Shown piece after piece: positions 8,352-17,927 of a stretch of DNA of 64,000 nt (its first letter is position 1; the number at the start of each line of letters is the position of its first letter). The notes beneath the pieces were generated by a model. It had not been told where the DNA came from, ran no database searches, and worked only from the letters and a program-made list of their open reading frames with translations. The DNA is from Cellvibrio sp. OA-2007. GTDB lineage: Bacteria; Pseudomonadota; Gammaproteobacteria; Pseudomonadales; Cellvibrionaceae. A program made the translations under genes and the position numbers. The stretch lies in contig NZ_BBUL01000086.1 in the NCBI RefSeq assembly GCF_000953825.1, forward strand, positions 62,001 through 126,000. Direction: 5' to 3'.

Positions 8352-9557
8352 ATGTTCAGCAAAACATCACTACTTATTGCTCTATTAAGCAGCTGCTTTA
8401 TCGCACCACTACACGCAGATACACCTGCCACTAAAGAATCTAACGCATTCACCCAAACTACGAAGGACAAAGCAGCCTGGAAAACTTATCTCGCCAAATC
8501 CCAAGCGCTGCGCAAAGCCGACCAAGTATTTCTTAAGAACGAGCTAAAAATGCTCGGGCAAAAAAAAGCAAGCCTGCCGGAATACACCAAAGAATTTGGC
8601 TTTGAAGTCAAACAAAAAACCGATTGGTTTAAAAGCGCCGAAGGTAAACGCGTGATGGATATTATCCTCTCGTTTCAAACCCCGTCTGGCGGCTGGTCAA
8701 AACGCACCGATATGAGCAAAGCACCGCGTAAACCCGGTCAAGCTTTTGGTGTTGAACAAGATTACATCCCTACCTTTGACAATGGTGCGACCAGCACACA
8801 GCTAATGCTGCTGGCACAAGCACATCAGGCCACCGGAGATAAACGTTATAGCGATGCATTTGCCAAAGGTTTGGATTTTATAATCGCAGCGCAATATCCC
8901 AATGGCGGCTGGCCACAAAACTTCCCCTTGGTTGGCGGCTACCATGATCACATTACCTACAATGATGCACTTATGAGCGACCTGATGGTAATTTTGCATA
9001 AGGTTGCTCTTGCGCAAGAAGAGTATTCATTTGCAACACCCGCACAACAACAAGCAGCGCAAACCAGCCTCTCGCGTGCGCTTGATTGCGTACTCAAAAC
9101 CCAAGTTATCAGCAATGGGAAACGTACCATCTGGGGGGCGCAACACGATGCAAAAACCTTACAGCCAGCCAAAGCTCGCGCCTATGAAATGATTTCCCTC
9201 ACCAGCTCAGAAAGTGTCGGCATGCTGAATTTTTTGATGGATTTGGAATCCCCAAGTAGTGAGATTATCAATGCTATTCATGCCGCCGCCGCGTGGTACG
9301 AAGAAAATAAAATTGTCGGAAAGACCTGGACGCGGGGCGATGCCCTACTGAAAGAGGATACAAATGCGCCGCCGATGTGGGCACGTTTTTATGAGATAGG
9401 AACCAACAAACCCTTGTTTGGCGATCGCGATGATTCCGTACATTACGAACTGGCAAAAGTATCGGAGGAGCGCCGCTTGGGTTATGCCTGGTACACAACT
9501 TCACCCAATGAGGTTTTAGCAAAGTACACCCGCTGGGCTAAACAATATCCGCAATAG
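8352..9557 (+). CDS. Secreted pectate lyase, PL10-like
   Basis: A 401-residue exported enzyme expected to cleave polygalacturonate by beta-elimination. A signal peptide (about 1-22) ends at LHA-D. Motifs typical of the PL10 alpha-toroid lyases include QTPSGGWSKRTDM, PTFDNGATSTQL, QYPNGGWPQNFPL, HITYNDALM, RAYEMISLTSSESVG and WARFYEIGTNKPLFGDRDDS near the C terminus. No binding module is attached. The leader has AATAAAAA directly before an AAGGTACGAG ribosome site, a possible Hfq/Crc target. It is transcribed alone and ends at a strong bidirectional hairpin. Confidence 0.88.
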   Translation: MFSKTSLLIALLSSCFIAPLHADTPATKESNAFTQTTKDKAAWKTYLAKSQALRKADQVFLKNELKMLGQKKASLPEYTKEFGFEVKQKTDWFKSAEGKRVMDIILSFQTPSGGWSKRTDMSKAPRKPGQAFGVEQDYIPTFDNGATSTQLMLLAQAHQATGDKRYSDAFAKGLDFIIAAQYPNGGWPQNFPLVGGYHDHITYNDALMSDLMVILHKVALAQEEYSFATPAQQQAAQTSLSRALDCVLKTQVISNGKRTIWGAQHDAKTLQPAKARAYEMISLTSSESVGMLNFLMDLESPSSEIINAIHAAAAWYEENKIVGKTWTRGDALLKEDTNAPPMWARFYEIGTNKPLFGDRDDSVHYELAKVSEERRLGYAWYTTSPNEVLAKYTRWAKQYPQ

Positions 9558-9572
9558 ATACTAGTCACAGCA

Positions 9573-9604
9573 CCTTCATTGCCGCGCAAATGCGGCATTG
9601 AAGG
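9573..9604. terminator. Bidirectional hairpin between convergent genes
   Basis: Arms CCTTCATTGCCGC / GCGGCATTGAAGG (13 bases, one mismatch) with a six-base loop sit between the converging pectate lyase and NTF2-like genes. There is no long T-tract, so it may act as an RNA-stabilising end as much as a terminator. Confidence 0.55.
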
Positions 9605-9620
9605 ATAACAGCGTGAAACT

Positions 9621-10079
9621 TCAATTCCCTTCACTTGACCAGACCTTCATGGTTTGCACTGCAAGCAATTTACACTCGCCTTGTTGTTCGACATAAGTGC
9701 GCATAAATTGGTAGCGCGAGGTACGCAGGGTTTTGCCATCAGGATTTAACTTGTCAACACTGCTCAGCCCCTGCAACACTACTGTATTGCCCAAGCGATG
9801 AGCGCTAACATCATGGGAGCGGCGCTGATGCGCTTGCGCTTCCGGTTTTTTGATTCGCATCAGCAATTGCGCTTTGGTCTCTTGCAGGCTTGCTAGGTTA
9901 TGCACCCAATAGAACTCCGGGGCAAGCAACTTATCCAAAAATTGAACGCTACCCACTTGTAAAGCAGTTTCGTATTGCGCATCCAGTTTTAAAAGGTTTT
10001 CTGTATTTAGACAATCCGCCTGCGCCACAGCCCCCATAAAACTGCAGCAAAAAAACATCATAAGTAAAATCATTTTCAT
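9621..10079 (-). CDS. Secreted NTF2-like (DUF4440) protein
   Basis: A 152-residue protein with a signal peptide (MKMILLMMFFCCSFMGAVAQA) and one compact domain. The pattern of an N-terminal helix with LDAQYETALQVG, then LAPEFYWVHN, and a closing strand with RYQFMRTYV and VQTMKVW, is that of SnoaL/DUF4440 NTF2-like folds. These cover many unrelated activities, so no reaction is assigned. A second ATG two codons inside has a nearer GAG ribosome site. It stands alone between terminators. Confidence 0.7.
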   Translation of the reverse strand: MKMILLMMFFCCSFMGAVAQADCLNTENLLKLDAQYETALQVGSVQFLDKLLAPEFYWVHNLASLQETKAQLLMRIKKPEAQAHQRRSHDVSAHRLGNTVVLQGLSSVDKLNPDGKTLRTSRYQFMRTYVEQQGECKLLAVQTMKVWSSEGN

Positions 10080-10096
10080 CTCAAACAGGCTCCAAT

Positions 10097-10124
10097 AAAA
10101 AAGCCAGCAATAGCTGGCTTTTTG
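10097..10124 (-). terminator. Terminator of the TonB2-type operon
   Basis: Stem GCCAGC / GCTGGC with an AATA loop, flanked by A-runs and T-runs on both sides, so it can act both ways. It lies about 30 bases beyond the stop of the TPR gene. Confidence 0.8.
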
Positions 10125-10146
10125 TCTAACTCAATACTCACAGATA

Positions 10147-11520
10147 CTATTGCTTAGCTAAAGCTTCTAATCTAGCTTTCTCTCTCTGTGAGTAGTCCAC
10201 CCACTGTGAAGCAACTTTAGAACTACGAGCATCTTTTCCTGCTTCTTTAAAGAACTTTATCGCTTCCTCAAAGTTTTTCAATTCAAATTCAGCCTGAGCT
10301 ACAGTCAAATTAGCATGATCAACACGCTTTAATTTACCGGCTTTAAGCGCTTGACGCCCCCATTTAGAAGCATCTTTGAATTTATCAGTAGCAAGATATG
10401 CCTGTGCAAGACCAATAATTAAATCGCCATCGGTAGACTTAGTCGCTGCTTTTTCATATTCAACCAAAGACTCTTTAGCATTTTGAGCCAAGCGTAAAGA
10501 ATCAGCTAACAATTTAAGATTTTTAGCTGTTGGCTCAACAATCTTGTCCGTGTAAATACCCTTCTTAAGCACTTTAGCAGCTTTGTAAGGTACCTCTGCT
10601 TCCAAGTACATACTCGCCAAACGAATTATATCTTTTTCGTTAGTTAAGCCGCCCATCAAATAGCAGGTTTCAAATGCGTACAAGGAGTCTTTAGTGCGAT
10701 CAACAACATAATACACTTGCGACAACTGCTTCCAATATTGAGCTTTTGGATAGTGTTTGATTAACTTTTCCAAAACCAGCAGACCACTTTTGTAGTCTTC
10801 TTTATCAAAATACAGACCGCGCTGAAGAATGTACCACGATTCCGCGGGCACTTTACCTGCAGCCTCTTGATTCTTTACCGCCTCATTAATGTTCAACAAA
10901 GCGTTTTTACTGTCTTCTAACTGATAATACAGCGTCGAAAACATATAAGAGTCTTCGGGCTTCAGAGCATCTTCATACTCAGTCCATTTCAGCAAAGTTT
11001 CCAGTGCCTTTCTGGGGTTATCAATTTGAGAATAAAGCTGCCCAACTATACGGATAGTAGCGGATTCGGTTCCAATCGGCATATTTGGACTTTGAGCAAG
11101 CATTTTGTTAAAGCTCTCAATGGCTTTAGCATAATTTTCACTACCCAAATGTGCGTATCCAGTGTACTGATGAAGCAAGACCAATTCGTATGCATTAGCT
11201 TTGGACGAATTAGCAGCCATTTCATTCAATACCTGCATAGCCTTGCGCGGATCAGGCTTTACTGTTTCATCTTGCGGTTGTAAATACCCGGCAGCTTCAG
11301 TGATTTTTTTACCGAAAGATTCAGTCACGTTGGGGAACTTACGTTGCTCACCAGCGTGTTTATTCTTGGCTCTAACCTGAGCAATGGCACTGGAAATCTG
11401 AATTGCACCAGGTACAACCGCATCAACTGCTTTACCTATAAACAATGGAGACACAGCAATAACACCGGCCAGCAAAGTACGGTTGAGAGCAATTGAAACA
11501 GCAGGAAATACTTGTCTCAT
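10147..11520 (-). CDS. TPR-repeat protein of the TonB2-type system
   Basis: A 457-residue exported or membrane-attached protein, last in the TonB operon. An N-terminal hydrophobic stretch (about 10-35) precedes a series of helical repeats reading as tetratricopeptide units, for example QYTGYAHLGSENYAKAIESFNKML, ALKPEDSYMFSTLYYQLEDSKNALL and LAQAYLATDKFKDASKWGRQAL (each spans more than one helix). TPR proteins accompany TonB2 clusters in Vibrio, Shewanella and related bacteria and are presumed periplasmic scaffolds. The start overlaps the Shine-Dalgarno/stop region of tonB (TAAGGGGTAATG), implying coupling. Confidence 0.8.
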   Translation of the reverse strand: MRQVFPAVSIALNRTLLAGVIAVSPLFIGKAVDAVVPGAIQISSAIAQVRAKNKHAGEQRKFPNVTESFGKKITEAAGYLQPQDETVKPDPRKAMQVLNEMAANSSKANAYELVLLHQYTGYAHLGSENYAKAIESFNKMLAQSPNMPIGTESATIRIVGQLYSQIDNPRKALETLLKWTEYEDALKPEDSYMFSTLYYQLEDSKNALLNINEAVKNQEAAGKVPAESWYILQRGLYFDKEDYKSGLLVLEKLIKHYPKAQYWKQLSQVYYVVDRTKDSLYAFETCYLMGGLTNEKDIIRLASMYLEAEVPYKAAKVLKKGIYTDKIVEPTAKNLKLLADSLRLAQNAKESLVEYEKAATKSTDGDLIIGLAQAYLATDKFKDASKWGRQALKAGKLKRVDHANLTVAQAEFELKNFEEAIKFFKEAGKDARSSKVASQWVDYSQREKARLEALAKQ

Positions 11521-11531
11521 TTCATTACCCC

Positions 11532-12158
11532 TTATTTCTGCATCGTGTAGGTGAATCGGTTCTTCACCCCAGGAACCTCAACAGGCTTCCCATCAACCAC
11601 TTTCGGCTTGTATTTAAATTTGAGCGCAGCCTTAACGGATGCACGATTAAATACAGAAGTAGGCTTACCCTCTTTGGTAATACATTCACTTTCAATTGGC
11701 TCAGGGTCACGAGTGGTACCAGTCTCAGTAACCGTGTAAACAACGGTACAAAACCCTTCAATGCCACGAGATAGTGCAGTACTCGGATACTCAGGTGGAA
11801 CCTTCACAATTGGAAGATACTCACCTTCGCTAAAAGCCAACGAACCATTGCCCATATCTATTCCAGCCTTAGCAACAGGGGCTGTCATATTAAGCGCCTC
11901 ACCAGAAATATCTGGCGCATCAAACTCTGGCTCAGGTAAGTCTGGCGGAACATCAGGCTCTTCCGGCTTTTCCGGCTTAGCATCTTCAAAACGGGTTTCA
12001 ATTTTAGTGTCCGGCATCGTAATGTCAGGAATTTTTACCGTTTTCTTCTGCTTTAATTCGCCTAGATCGTTGTTTATTAATTGATACATTAAAAACAAGA
12101 GCAATAGGGTGGTGACCACCCCTAAAAGCCCTGCTATACCTACTTTTGCGAAGTTCAT
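11532..12158 (-). CDS. tonB: TonB-family energy transducer
   Basis: A 208-residue protein with one N-terminal membrane helix (about 7-27), a proline/acid-rich spacer (PEKPEEPDVPPDLPEPEF) and a C-terminal TonB domain (VPPEYPSTALSRGIEGFCTVVYTVTE ... FNRASVKAALKFKYKPK; shown in two parts). It links the inner-membrane ExbB/ExbD motor to outer-membrane TonB-dependent receptors. The length and short spacer fit a TonB2-type protein. It lies 6 bases after exbD. Confidence 0.92.
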   Translation of the reverse strand: MNFAKVGIAGLLGVVTTLLLLFLMYQLINNDLGELKQKKTVKIPDITMPDTKIETRFEDAKPEKPEEPDVPPDLPEPEFDAPDISGEALNMTAPVAKAGIDMGNGSLAFSEGEYLPIVKVPPEYPSTALSRGIEGFCTVVYTVTETGTTRDPEPIESECITKEGKPTSVFNRASVKAALKFKYKPKVVDGKPVEVPGVKNRFTYTMQK

Positions 12159-12164
12159 AGCGAC

Positions 12165-12569
12165 CTATTTCTCTTCAGTAGAGACAGACACATCACTAAT
12201 ACCCGCTTCACGCGCAGCAGTAGCGACTTCCAATACGTATTTGAGATCTGCCTTGGCATCTGCCTGAATAGAGACAGTACCATTTGGATTATCAGCGCGC
12301 ATACGCTCAATAACTTTAGCAACCAAACGAGGATCAACTTCTTTTTTATCAATCCAAATTTCGTTATCTTCACCAATGGCAATCAGAATACTGGCGTTAG
12401 GCTTTTTATCAGCGGTACTGGCATCAGGTCTTGTCACCTCTTTACCAGTCTCTTTGATGAATGTCGCCGTAACGATGAAAAAGATCAGCATAATAAAGAC
12501 CACATCCAACATTGGAGTGAGGTCAATTGCCTGAGCTTCCTCTTCAGGTTTTGCGTTTTTCCTGCTCAT
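12165..12569 (-). CDS. exbD: ExbD-type biopolymer transport protein
   Basis: A 134-residue protein with a single N-terminal membrane helix containing the conserved aspartate (AIDLTPMLDVVFIMLIFF) that carries protons in ExbD/TolR, followed by a periplasmic alpha/beta domain. It should complex with the ExbB-like proteins encoded just upstream to energise TonB. Confidence 0.92.
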   Translation of the reverse strand: MSRKNAKPEEEAQAIDLTPMLDVVFIMLIFFIVTATFIKETGKEVTRPDASTADKKPNASILIAIGEDNEIWIDKKEVDPRLVAKVIERMRADNPNGTVSIQADAKADLKYVLEVATAAREAGISDVSVSTEEK

Positions 12570-12608
12570 GAGACATCTCTTAATTACAGGTTAATATTGC
12601 TCGATCAC

Positions 12609-13136
12609 TTAGTGATCCATTGTCAAATGGTCAGCAAACAAGTGATCTTCACGCTCAGCAATACGCGACAAATAGGTGTTCACAAAAATCCCAGATAATG
12701 CCGCAACCATTCCCGCCATTGTTGGGATAGTTGCTTTTGATACACCACCAGCCATGGATTTAGCATCACCACCGCCGGTATATGCCATCACACTGAATAC
12801 TTCGATCATACCTGTTACCGTTCCCAACAATCCCATTAAAGGGCAGAGGGCGATCAGAGTAACGATCATATCCATGTTCGCATTTATCTTGGCAGACATG
12901 CGCGAAATCATCTTTGCGCGGATTTGGTGAGCATTCCAGGACTTGCGCTCTTTACGCGCCTCCCAGCTTGCCAATGCTTGCTGAACATCGCCTTTTAGAC
13001 CACCTTTGAAGTACCACGCTCGCTCAAACACGAGCGTCCACATGACAAAGGTAAGGGCGGCGATGAGGTACATTACCCAACCGCCCTGATCCATAAAGGC
13101 TCCAATGGAACTAAAAGCGTCCGTTAAAGCCTGCAT
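12609..13136 (-). CDS. exbB: ExbB/TolQ/MotA-family proton channel protein
   Basis: A 175-residue protein with three membrane helices and the family core CPLMGLLGTVTGMIEVF and SKATIPTMAGMVAALSGI. Its short length matches ExbB2 of TonB2-type systems. It has an excellent ribosome site (AGGAG, about 8 bases before ATG) and lies 10 bases after the large TtpC-like gene. Confidence 0.92.
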   Translation of the reverse strand: MQALTDAFSSIGAFMDQGGWVMYLIAALTFVMWTLVFERAWYFKGGLKGDVQQALASWEARKERKSWNAHQIRAKMISRMSAKINANMDMIVTLIALCPLMGLLGTVTGMIEVFSVMAYTGGGDAKSMAGGVSKATIPTMAGMVAALSGIFVNTYLSRIAEREDHLFADHLTMDH

Positions 13137-13146
13137 GTGTTATCTC

Positions 13147-14517
13147 CTACTTAGTGCGCTCAGAGTTTTCAGCAATGATGCCAGTGGTTTGCTCGTCCAA
13201 TACTTGCACAACAGCTTTGGCACGGCCGTTAACTAAGGTGTGCATCAGTACTACCGGAATAGCAACTACCAAGCCCTGTACAGTGGTAACCAACGCTGAC
13301 GAAATACCGCCGGCCATGTTTTTAGGGTCGCCTGCACCGAAGATGGTGATTGCCTGGAAGGTTTCGATCATACCGGTTACTGTACCCAACAGACCTAACA
13401 AAGGAGCTACCGCAGCGATAATTTTCAACACCGCCAAGCCGCTTTCAATGGATGGACGTTCTTTCAGAACAGCCTCTTCCAATTTGAGCTCCAATGTCTC
13501 TGTATCAACATTTTTGTTCTCTTCAGCTACTTTTAATACACGCCCCAGAGGGTTGTTGGTATTGGCTTTGTCCGACTTCAGCTGAGCTTTTACTTTGCCA
13601 CTTACAACGAGCAGCACCAATATTCTCAATAAGCCCAACAGCACACCAATCACACCAACCGCAGTGATTACGTAACCTACTGAACCGCCTTGATGCCAAC
13701 GCTCAACCAGAGTTGGAGTATCGATTAATGCGGTCAACAATTGGCCGCCAGCGGGACCAGTTGGGTCGACACCAAAGGCAACAATTGAGGAGTTAGCATC
13801 TTGCAACGCTTGAGCGCCCGCCAAAAAACTACCCGGTTGACGAGGCAATTCTTGAATCTTCACGCCATCAAAAGTCAGGTACTTACCTTCTGAGACCAAG
13901 TTGTATGTACCGACACGCACAACTTCTTGCTGTGCCTGCTCACCACTAGGCTTGATAACATTGGCAGTGAATTTGACCACACGACCAGTTTCAACCATTT
14001 CACGCTGAACTTCGTACCACAAGCGCTCAATCTCTTCGATGTCCGGCAGGCTGGTGCTGCTGGTCATCTTCTCAATCAGAGTCTCAAGGAACTCACCACG
14101 ATTTGGGTGTTGTGCACTAACGATTGAGGTCTCCAGAGTTGCACGCAAATCACCTGCGGTAGAGGTCAAATGACCAAACAACTCTTTCATTGAGCCAAGA
14201 CGTTCATTCAATTGAACTTTTTTAGCTGCAACCAGAATGTCTTGCTCTTGGTATTTCTTTTCGAGTGCAACAGAGCGAGCATCTTCAGCTTGACGAGTAG
14301 CTTTTGCTTGAGCCAACAAGTTCGCTTGATTCGCCTTATCACGAGCGAATTCAGCTTCGCGTTGCTTGTGCTCTGCAGATTCACTAATTTGCGATTTCTT
14401 TACCATATCCAACAGCTGATCAAGAGTTTGCGCTTTCTCTTGAGCTACAGCGAAGGAACTACTTAACACGCCAGCAGCAGCGAGCATTAAGCAGCTTTTA
14501 ACAAATTTCATTTTCAT
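13147..14517 (-). CDS. TtpC-like large MotA/TolQ/ExbB protein
   Basis: A 456-residue member of the MotA/TolQ/ExbB family with a signal peptide (to about residue 25), a periplasmic coiled-coil-rich region (about 30-270), and a C-terminal three-helix ExbB-like core (VAPLLGLLGTVTGMIETF, SSALVTTVQGLVVAIPVVL). This is the TtpC layout; in Vibrio TtpC is required for TonB2-dependent uptake. Its ATG overlaps the stop of the DUF3450 gene (ATGA), so translation is coupled. Confidence 0.87.
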   Translation of the reverse strand: MKMKFVKSCLMLAAAGVLSSSFAVAQEKAQTLDQLLDMVKKSQISESAEHKQREAEFARDKANQANLLAQAKATRQAEDARSVALEKKYQEQDILVAAKKVQLNERLGSMKELFGHLTSTAGDLRATLETSIVSAQHPNRGEFLETLIEKMTSSTSLPDIEEIERLWYEVQREMVETGRVVKFTANVIKPSGEQAQQEVVRVGTYNLVSEGKYLTFDGVKIQELPRQPGSFLAGAQALQDANSSIVAFGVDPTGPAGGQLLTALIDTPTLVERWHQGGSVGYVITAVGVIGVLLGLLRILVLLVVSGKVKAQLKSDKANTNNPLGRVLKVAEENKNVDTETLELKLEEAVLKERPSIESGLAVLKIIAAVAPLLGLLGTVTGMIETFQAITIFGAGDPKNMAGGISSALVTTVQGLVVAIPVVLMHTLVNGRAKAVVQVLDEQTTGIIAENSERTK

Positions 14518-15296
14518 TGTGCTGCCTCCGGTGCCTGAACGGTCATGGTCATAATATCTTTAGATGCTTGACCGCGTGCGATGCGCAAGCCTTTCAGTAT
14601 ATTGGCGTTGTATGAGTCATCCAACGCAACCCATTGACCTTGAGCCGCATCCCAAGTGCCACATTGTTTAGCATCGGTAGTTTGATACATCAAAGAGATG
14701 CGACCTACACGGAGGATGTTCACTTCACGATCCTGCCCATCAACAGGCAATGTACCTTTGTAAGCCTCAATCGTGCTGCCATAAGCAGATTCGATTTTGT
14801 AAGCTTCAAGCACTTGACGGAACTTCTCAGAAACAGAGATATCCGCGCGATCTTGATTGTTACGCAGCATTTCAATGCGCGCCTTACGCTCTTCAAGCTG
14901 GAAGGGCTTATCCAGACTGACGAATTGCTCCAAGCTTTCCAACATACGGAAAATCAAGGGCTGGATTTGACGCTCAATAACGGTCACTTTCTCAATGGAC
15001 TTCTCCAAGTCTTGAACAACCACCAGTTGTTTCGCAACTTGCTTTTCCATCTGAGCGTTGAACACGCGGAGATCATCGATCAACTTATTTTGCTGTTTGA
15101 ATTGTTGAGCCAGATCATCAGTTTCCTGGGCCAATCTATCAATGCGCTTCTGGGAGTCTTGCGCCAAAGTCGTTTTTGCTTGACCAACTTTAAGTACAGA
15201 ATCCAGAGCTTGATCTGCCATGGCAACGCTACCCATTAGCGCGCCCGCAGAAAGCATTGTGGTCAGAGCCACCGCTTTCAATCGCTGCTTTTTCAT
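14514..15296 (-). CDS. DUF3450 periplasmic coiled-coil protein of the TonB2-type operon
   Basis: A 260-residue protein with a signal peptide (MKKQRLKAVALTTML...MA-DQ) and a long coiled coil (about 40-125, rich in Q, K, D and L heptads), then a small C-terminal domain ending YNANILKGLRIARGQ. It matches DUF3450, a family found as first gene of TonB2/TtpC clusters; its biochemical role is not established. I chose the ATG followed by the signal peptide and preceded by GGGGGATT; an in-frame ATG 14 codons upstream adds a non-signal extension. Confidence 0.85.
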   Translation of the reverse strand: MKKQRLKAVALTTMLSAGALMGSVAMADQALDSVLKVGQAKTTLAQDSQKRIDRLAQETDDLAQQFKQQNKLIDDLRVFNAQMEKQVAKQLVVVQDLEKSIEKVTVIERQIQPLIFRMLESLEQFVSLDKPFQLEERKARIEMLRNNQDRADISVSEKFRQVLEAYKIESAYGSTIEAYKGTLPVDGQDREVNILRVGRISLMYQTTDAKQCGTWDAAQGQWVALDDSYNANILKGLRIARGQASKDIMTMTVQAPEAAQ

Positions 15297-15577
15297 AATC
15301 CCCCCAACTGGGTGTTCAATCAAGTGAGTTTGTGGCAACAGGCTGCCACAGACGCGTTATCCACGTAGCCTCTGCGAGGCGGTTAAGAACGGCGGCATTG
15401 TAATAAGCACCATGACCTACTTCCAATGATTTATCCTACAACCTTCTACGTGTGTATTTAAGTATCAGACCGGTAACACATTATTGCTTTTAATAAGTGC
15501 ACGGGTAACACAAAAACAAAACCTTTAAAACCAAAACAAAAAAACACATTTAGAACAAAACTTTTAGTTATTAGCTT
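15297..15577 (-). promoter_or_regulatory. Leader/promoter region of the TonB2-type operon with two hairpins and TGTTAC repeats
   Basis: Two stem-loops lie in the probable 5' leader: TGTGGCA/TGCCACA (15331-15350) and GCCTC/GAGGC (15368-15380). Further upstream are two copies of TGTTAC on the minus strand (GTAACA at 15473 and 15505), 32 bases apart in the same orientation. I saw no convincing -35/-10 pair. The folA gene ends at the far side without a clear terminator. Confidence 0.4.
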
Positions 15578-16093
15578 TTAGGTACGGGCAGATCGCTCAT
15601 AAACCAAAAACTGGCACCCCACTGCTGCTGCCTCATCTCCGAGAGAGGTTGTTTTCAATTCCCACTCAGCTGCACTTAAGGGCTCAAAAAATGCGTCACC
15701 TTCGGGCACAAGATCGACACACGTTAGATAGACGCGATCCGCAACATTCAATGCAGAACGATATATTTCTGCGCCACCAATAACCATGGCCTCATCCGAG
15801 GCAAGCGGAGCAGCAAGCAAAACTTTATTTGCTTCAATCAATGCCTGCTCGAAACTATTGGTAACAACCACACCATCAGCACCCAACCAATCTTTGTTGC
15901 GCGTAACAACTATATTTGTGCGCCCAGGAAGCGGCTTGCCGATCGATTCGTAGGTTTTTCGCCCCATGATTACCGGCTTATTCAAGGTTACCGATTTAAA
16001 ATATTTCAGATCCTGCGGCAGATGCCAAGGCAACTGATTATTGCATCCGATAACACCATTTTTAGCTGCAGCAACTATGATGGACAATTTCAT
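15578..16093 (-). CDS. folA: Dihydrofolate reductase
   Basis: A 171-residue DHFR that reduces dihydrofolate with NADPH. Motifs: MKLSIIVAAAKNGVIGCNNQLPW, LPQDLKYFKSVTLNKPVIMGR and VIGGAEIYRSAL (parts of the substrate and NADPH sites). I place the start at MKLSIIV because the DHFR fold begins there; the frame stays open 17 codons upstream but that stretch is not DHFR-like. It follows thyA, as is common, since both enzymes recycle folate. Confidence 0.95.
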   Translation of the reverse strand: MKLSIIVAAAKNGVIGCNNQLPWHLPQDLKYFKSVTLNKPVIMGRKTYESIGKPLPGRTNIVVTRNKDWLGADGVVVTNSFEQALIEANKVLLAAPLASDEAMVIGGAEIYRSALNVADRVYLTCVDLVPEGDAFFEPLSAAEWELKTTSLGDEAAAVGCQFLVYERSART

Positions 16094-16143
16094 GCAGTGT
16101 CTTCGCCTTGCTTCTATTAATACTTGAATTTCGCCAACAACCA

Positions 16144-16986
16144 CTAAATAGCGATAGGCGCGACTATACGCGGATGGGGATGGTAACCTTCAAATTCAAA
16201 ATCTTGCAACTCATAACCGAAAATACTATCCGGACGACGACGAATCGTAAGTGTAGGCAAGTTTTTCGGTTCGCGTGTTAATTGTTCGTAAACTATGTCG
16301 TCTGTAATATGATTTTTGTACAAATGGCAATCGCCAAACGTGTGCACAAATTCTCCTACCCCCAAATCGCACTGCTGCGCAATCATATGAGTTAACAACG
16401 CATAACTGGCAATATTGAAAGGCACACCAAGAAATAGATCCGCGCTGCGCTGGTAGAGCTGGCAGGAAAGCTTGCCTTCAGATACATAGAATTGGAACAA
16501 AGTATGGCACGCCGCCAATGCCATGCGCCCTTGCTCTACATTCTGCTGGGGGCTCATAGATTCATCTGGTAAATCGGCAGGATTCCACGCACTAACAATC
16601 AGGCGACGCGAGTAGGGATTCTTTTTGATCTGGGTAATCACCTGTGATATCTGATCAATAGTGGAGCCGTCAGGGCACGCCCAGCTACGCCATTGCTTTC
16701 CGTATACAGGCCCCAAATCACCTGCCTCAGTAGCCCACTCGTTCCAGATATTACAACCACGCTCTTGCAACCAACCAACGTCCGTGCGCCCCTGCAGAAA
16801 CCAAAGCAGCTCAACAATTACACTTTTCAGATGCACGGTCTTGGTTGTCACCAAGGGAAACCCTTCGTTTAAATCAAAACGCAATTGACGCCCAAATACC
16901 GAATAAGTCCCAGTGCCGGTGCGATCGCCTCGCAGGGTGCCGTTTTCGACTACATCGCGCATCAACTCTAGATATTGCTTCATCAA
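16144..16986 (-). CDS. thyA: Thymidylate synthase
   Basis: A 280-residue classic ThyA that methylates dUMP with methylene-THF. Signature parts: [21 protein letters not shown], the catalytic-cysteine segment [32 protein letters not shown], and [12 protein letters not shown]. Two ATG codons stand in tandem at the start. It lies between lgt (26 bases upstream) and folA in an lgt-thyA-folA operon. Confidence 0.97.
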   Translation of the reverse strand: MMKQYLELMRDVVENGTLRGDRTGTGTYSVFGRQLRFDLNEGFPLVTTKTVHLKSVIVELLWFLQGRTDVGWLQERGCNIWNEWATEAGDLGPVYGKQWRSWACPDGSTIDQISQVITQIKKNPYSRRLIVSAWNPADLPDESMSPQQNVEQGRMALAACHTLFQFYVSEGKLSCQLYQRSADLFLGVPFNIASYALLTHMIAQQCDLGVGEFVHTFGDCHLYKNHITDDIVYEQLTREPKNLPTLTIRRRPDSIFGYELQDFEFEGYHPHPRIVAPIAI

Positions 16987-17012
16987 CCAACCTGTTAAAA
17001 AATTAAATAAGC

Positions 17013-17852
17013 CTATGAATTCTTAATAGCCCTAGGAGCAAAAGCGTAGGCCCATACCAACAGTCCAACACCAAGCAAAAACATTGGTACACATAGCAAT
17101 TGGCCGCGAGTCATTCCAGCAATCAGGGCAACCCCCAGATCCGGCTCACGCACATACTCAACCCCAAAACGGAAAGTGGAGTAACCAAGCAAAAACACAC
17201 CAGAGACCGCACCGCGTGGACGAGGCTTGGCTGAAAACCAAAATACAATCACAAACAAAACCAGCCCTTCGAGGAATGCCTGATATAGCTGACTGGGATG
17301 GCGCGCAATACCGGCCGGATCCATAGCTTTGGGGAAGACCATTGCCCAAGGCGCATCACTCACACGCCCCCAGAGCTCCTGACCAATAAAGTTGCCCATG
17401 CGACCAAAACCCAAACCAAGCGGCACTATGGGAGCAACAAAGTCCATTAAACCAACAAAAGGACGATTGATTCGGTAGGAGTAAATAACCATTGCGACTA
17501 TCACACCGATCAAACCACCGTGGAATGACATGCCGCCCTCCCACACACGAAATAACCACAATGGGTCGCGCATCCACTGCTCAAAATTGTAAAAAACTAC
17601 ATAACCAAAGCGACCGCCGAGAATCACGCCAAAGGCGCCATAGGTAATCAGGTTTTCCACTTGGGAGCGATTAACTGTAGCGGTCGGCGCTTTGGCGCGA
17701 TGCATAGCAAGCAGCCATGCACTGGCAAAAGCCAGCAAATACATAATGCCGTACCAATGAACACTGAATGGACCAAGCGCCATGCCACCAATAGAAATAG
17801 GCTCTTTGAGAAGGGTAAATGCGATGGGATTCAAATCCGGGTATTGCAACAT
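17013..17852 (-). CDS. lgt: Prolipoprotein diacylglyceryl transferase
   Basis: A 279-residue inner-membrane enzyme with about seven helices that attaches diacylglycerol to the lipobox cysteine of prelipoproteins. Key segments: [30 protein letters not shown] (catalytic His), the Lgt signature [18 protein letters not shown], and [12 protein letters not shown]. Several lipoproteins in this window are its substrates. It lies 75 bases after ptsP. Confidence 0.96.
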   Translation of the reverse strand: MLQYPDLNPIAFTLLKEPISIGGMALGPFSVHWYGIMYLLAFASAWLLAMHRAKAPTATVNRSQVENLITYGAFGVILGGRFGYVVFYNFEQWMRDPLWLFRVWEGGMSFHGGLIGVIVAMVIYSYRINRPFVGLMDFVAPIVPLGLGFGRMGNFIGQELWGRVSDAPWAMVFPKAMDPAGIARHPSQLYQAFLEGLVLFVIVFWFSAKPRPRGAVSGVFLLGYSTFRFGVEYVREPDLGVALIAGMTRGQLLCVPMFLLGVGLLVWAYAFAPRAIKNS

Positions 17853-17927
17853 AAGCGATTAAACCTGAAACAGCCAATTCAATGGGCGATGATTATGGCG
17901 CGGAAATGTGACCCGCCCAAGACATTT

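Noticed and set aside
8131-8388. 85-codon plus-strand frame spanning the panB/pectate lyase spacer
   Set aside because: It overlaps panB and the lyase start in another frame and runs through the hairpin; no ribosome site or family likeness.
7344-9557. Loss of panC next to panB read as gene decay or transfer of the pectate lyase
   Set aside because: No remnant of panC, no mobile element and no repeat at the junction; simple gene-order divergence explains it.
15331-15350. TGGCAGCCTGTTGCC as a sigma54 promoter for the TonB2-type operon
   Set aside because: GG to GC spacing is 9, not 10, bases, and the element is a perfect hairpin, so the resemblance comes from the palindrome.
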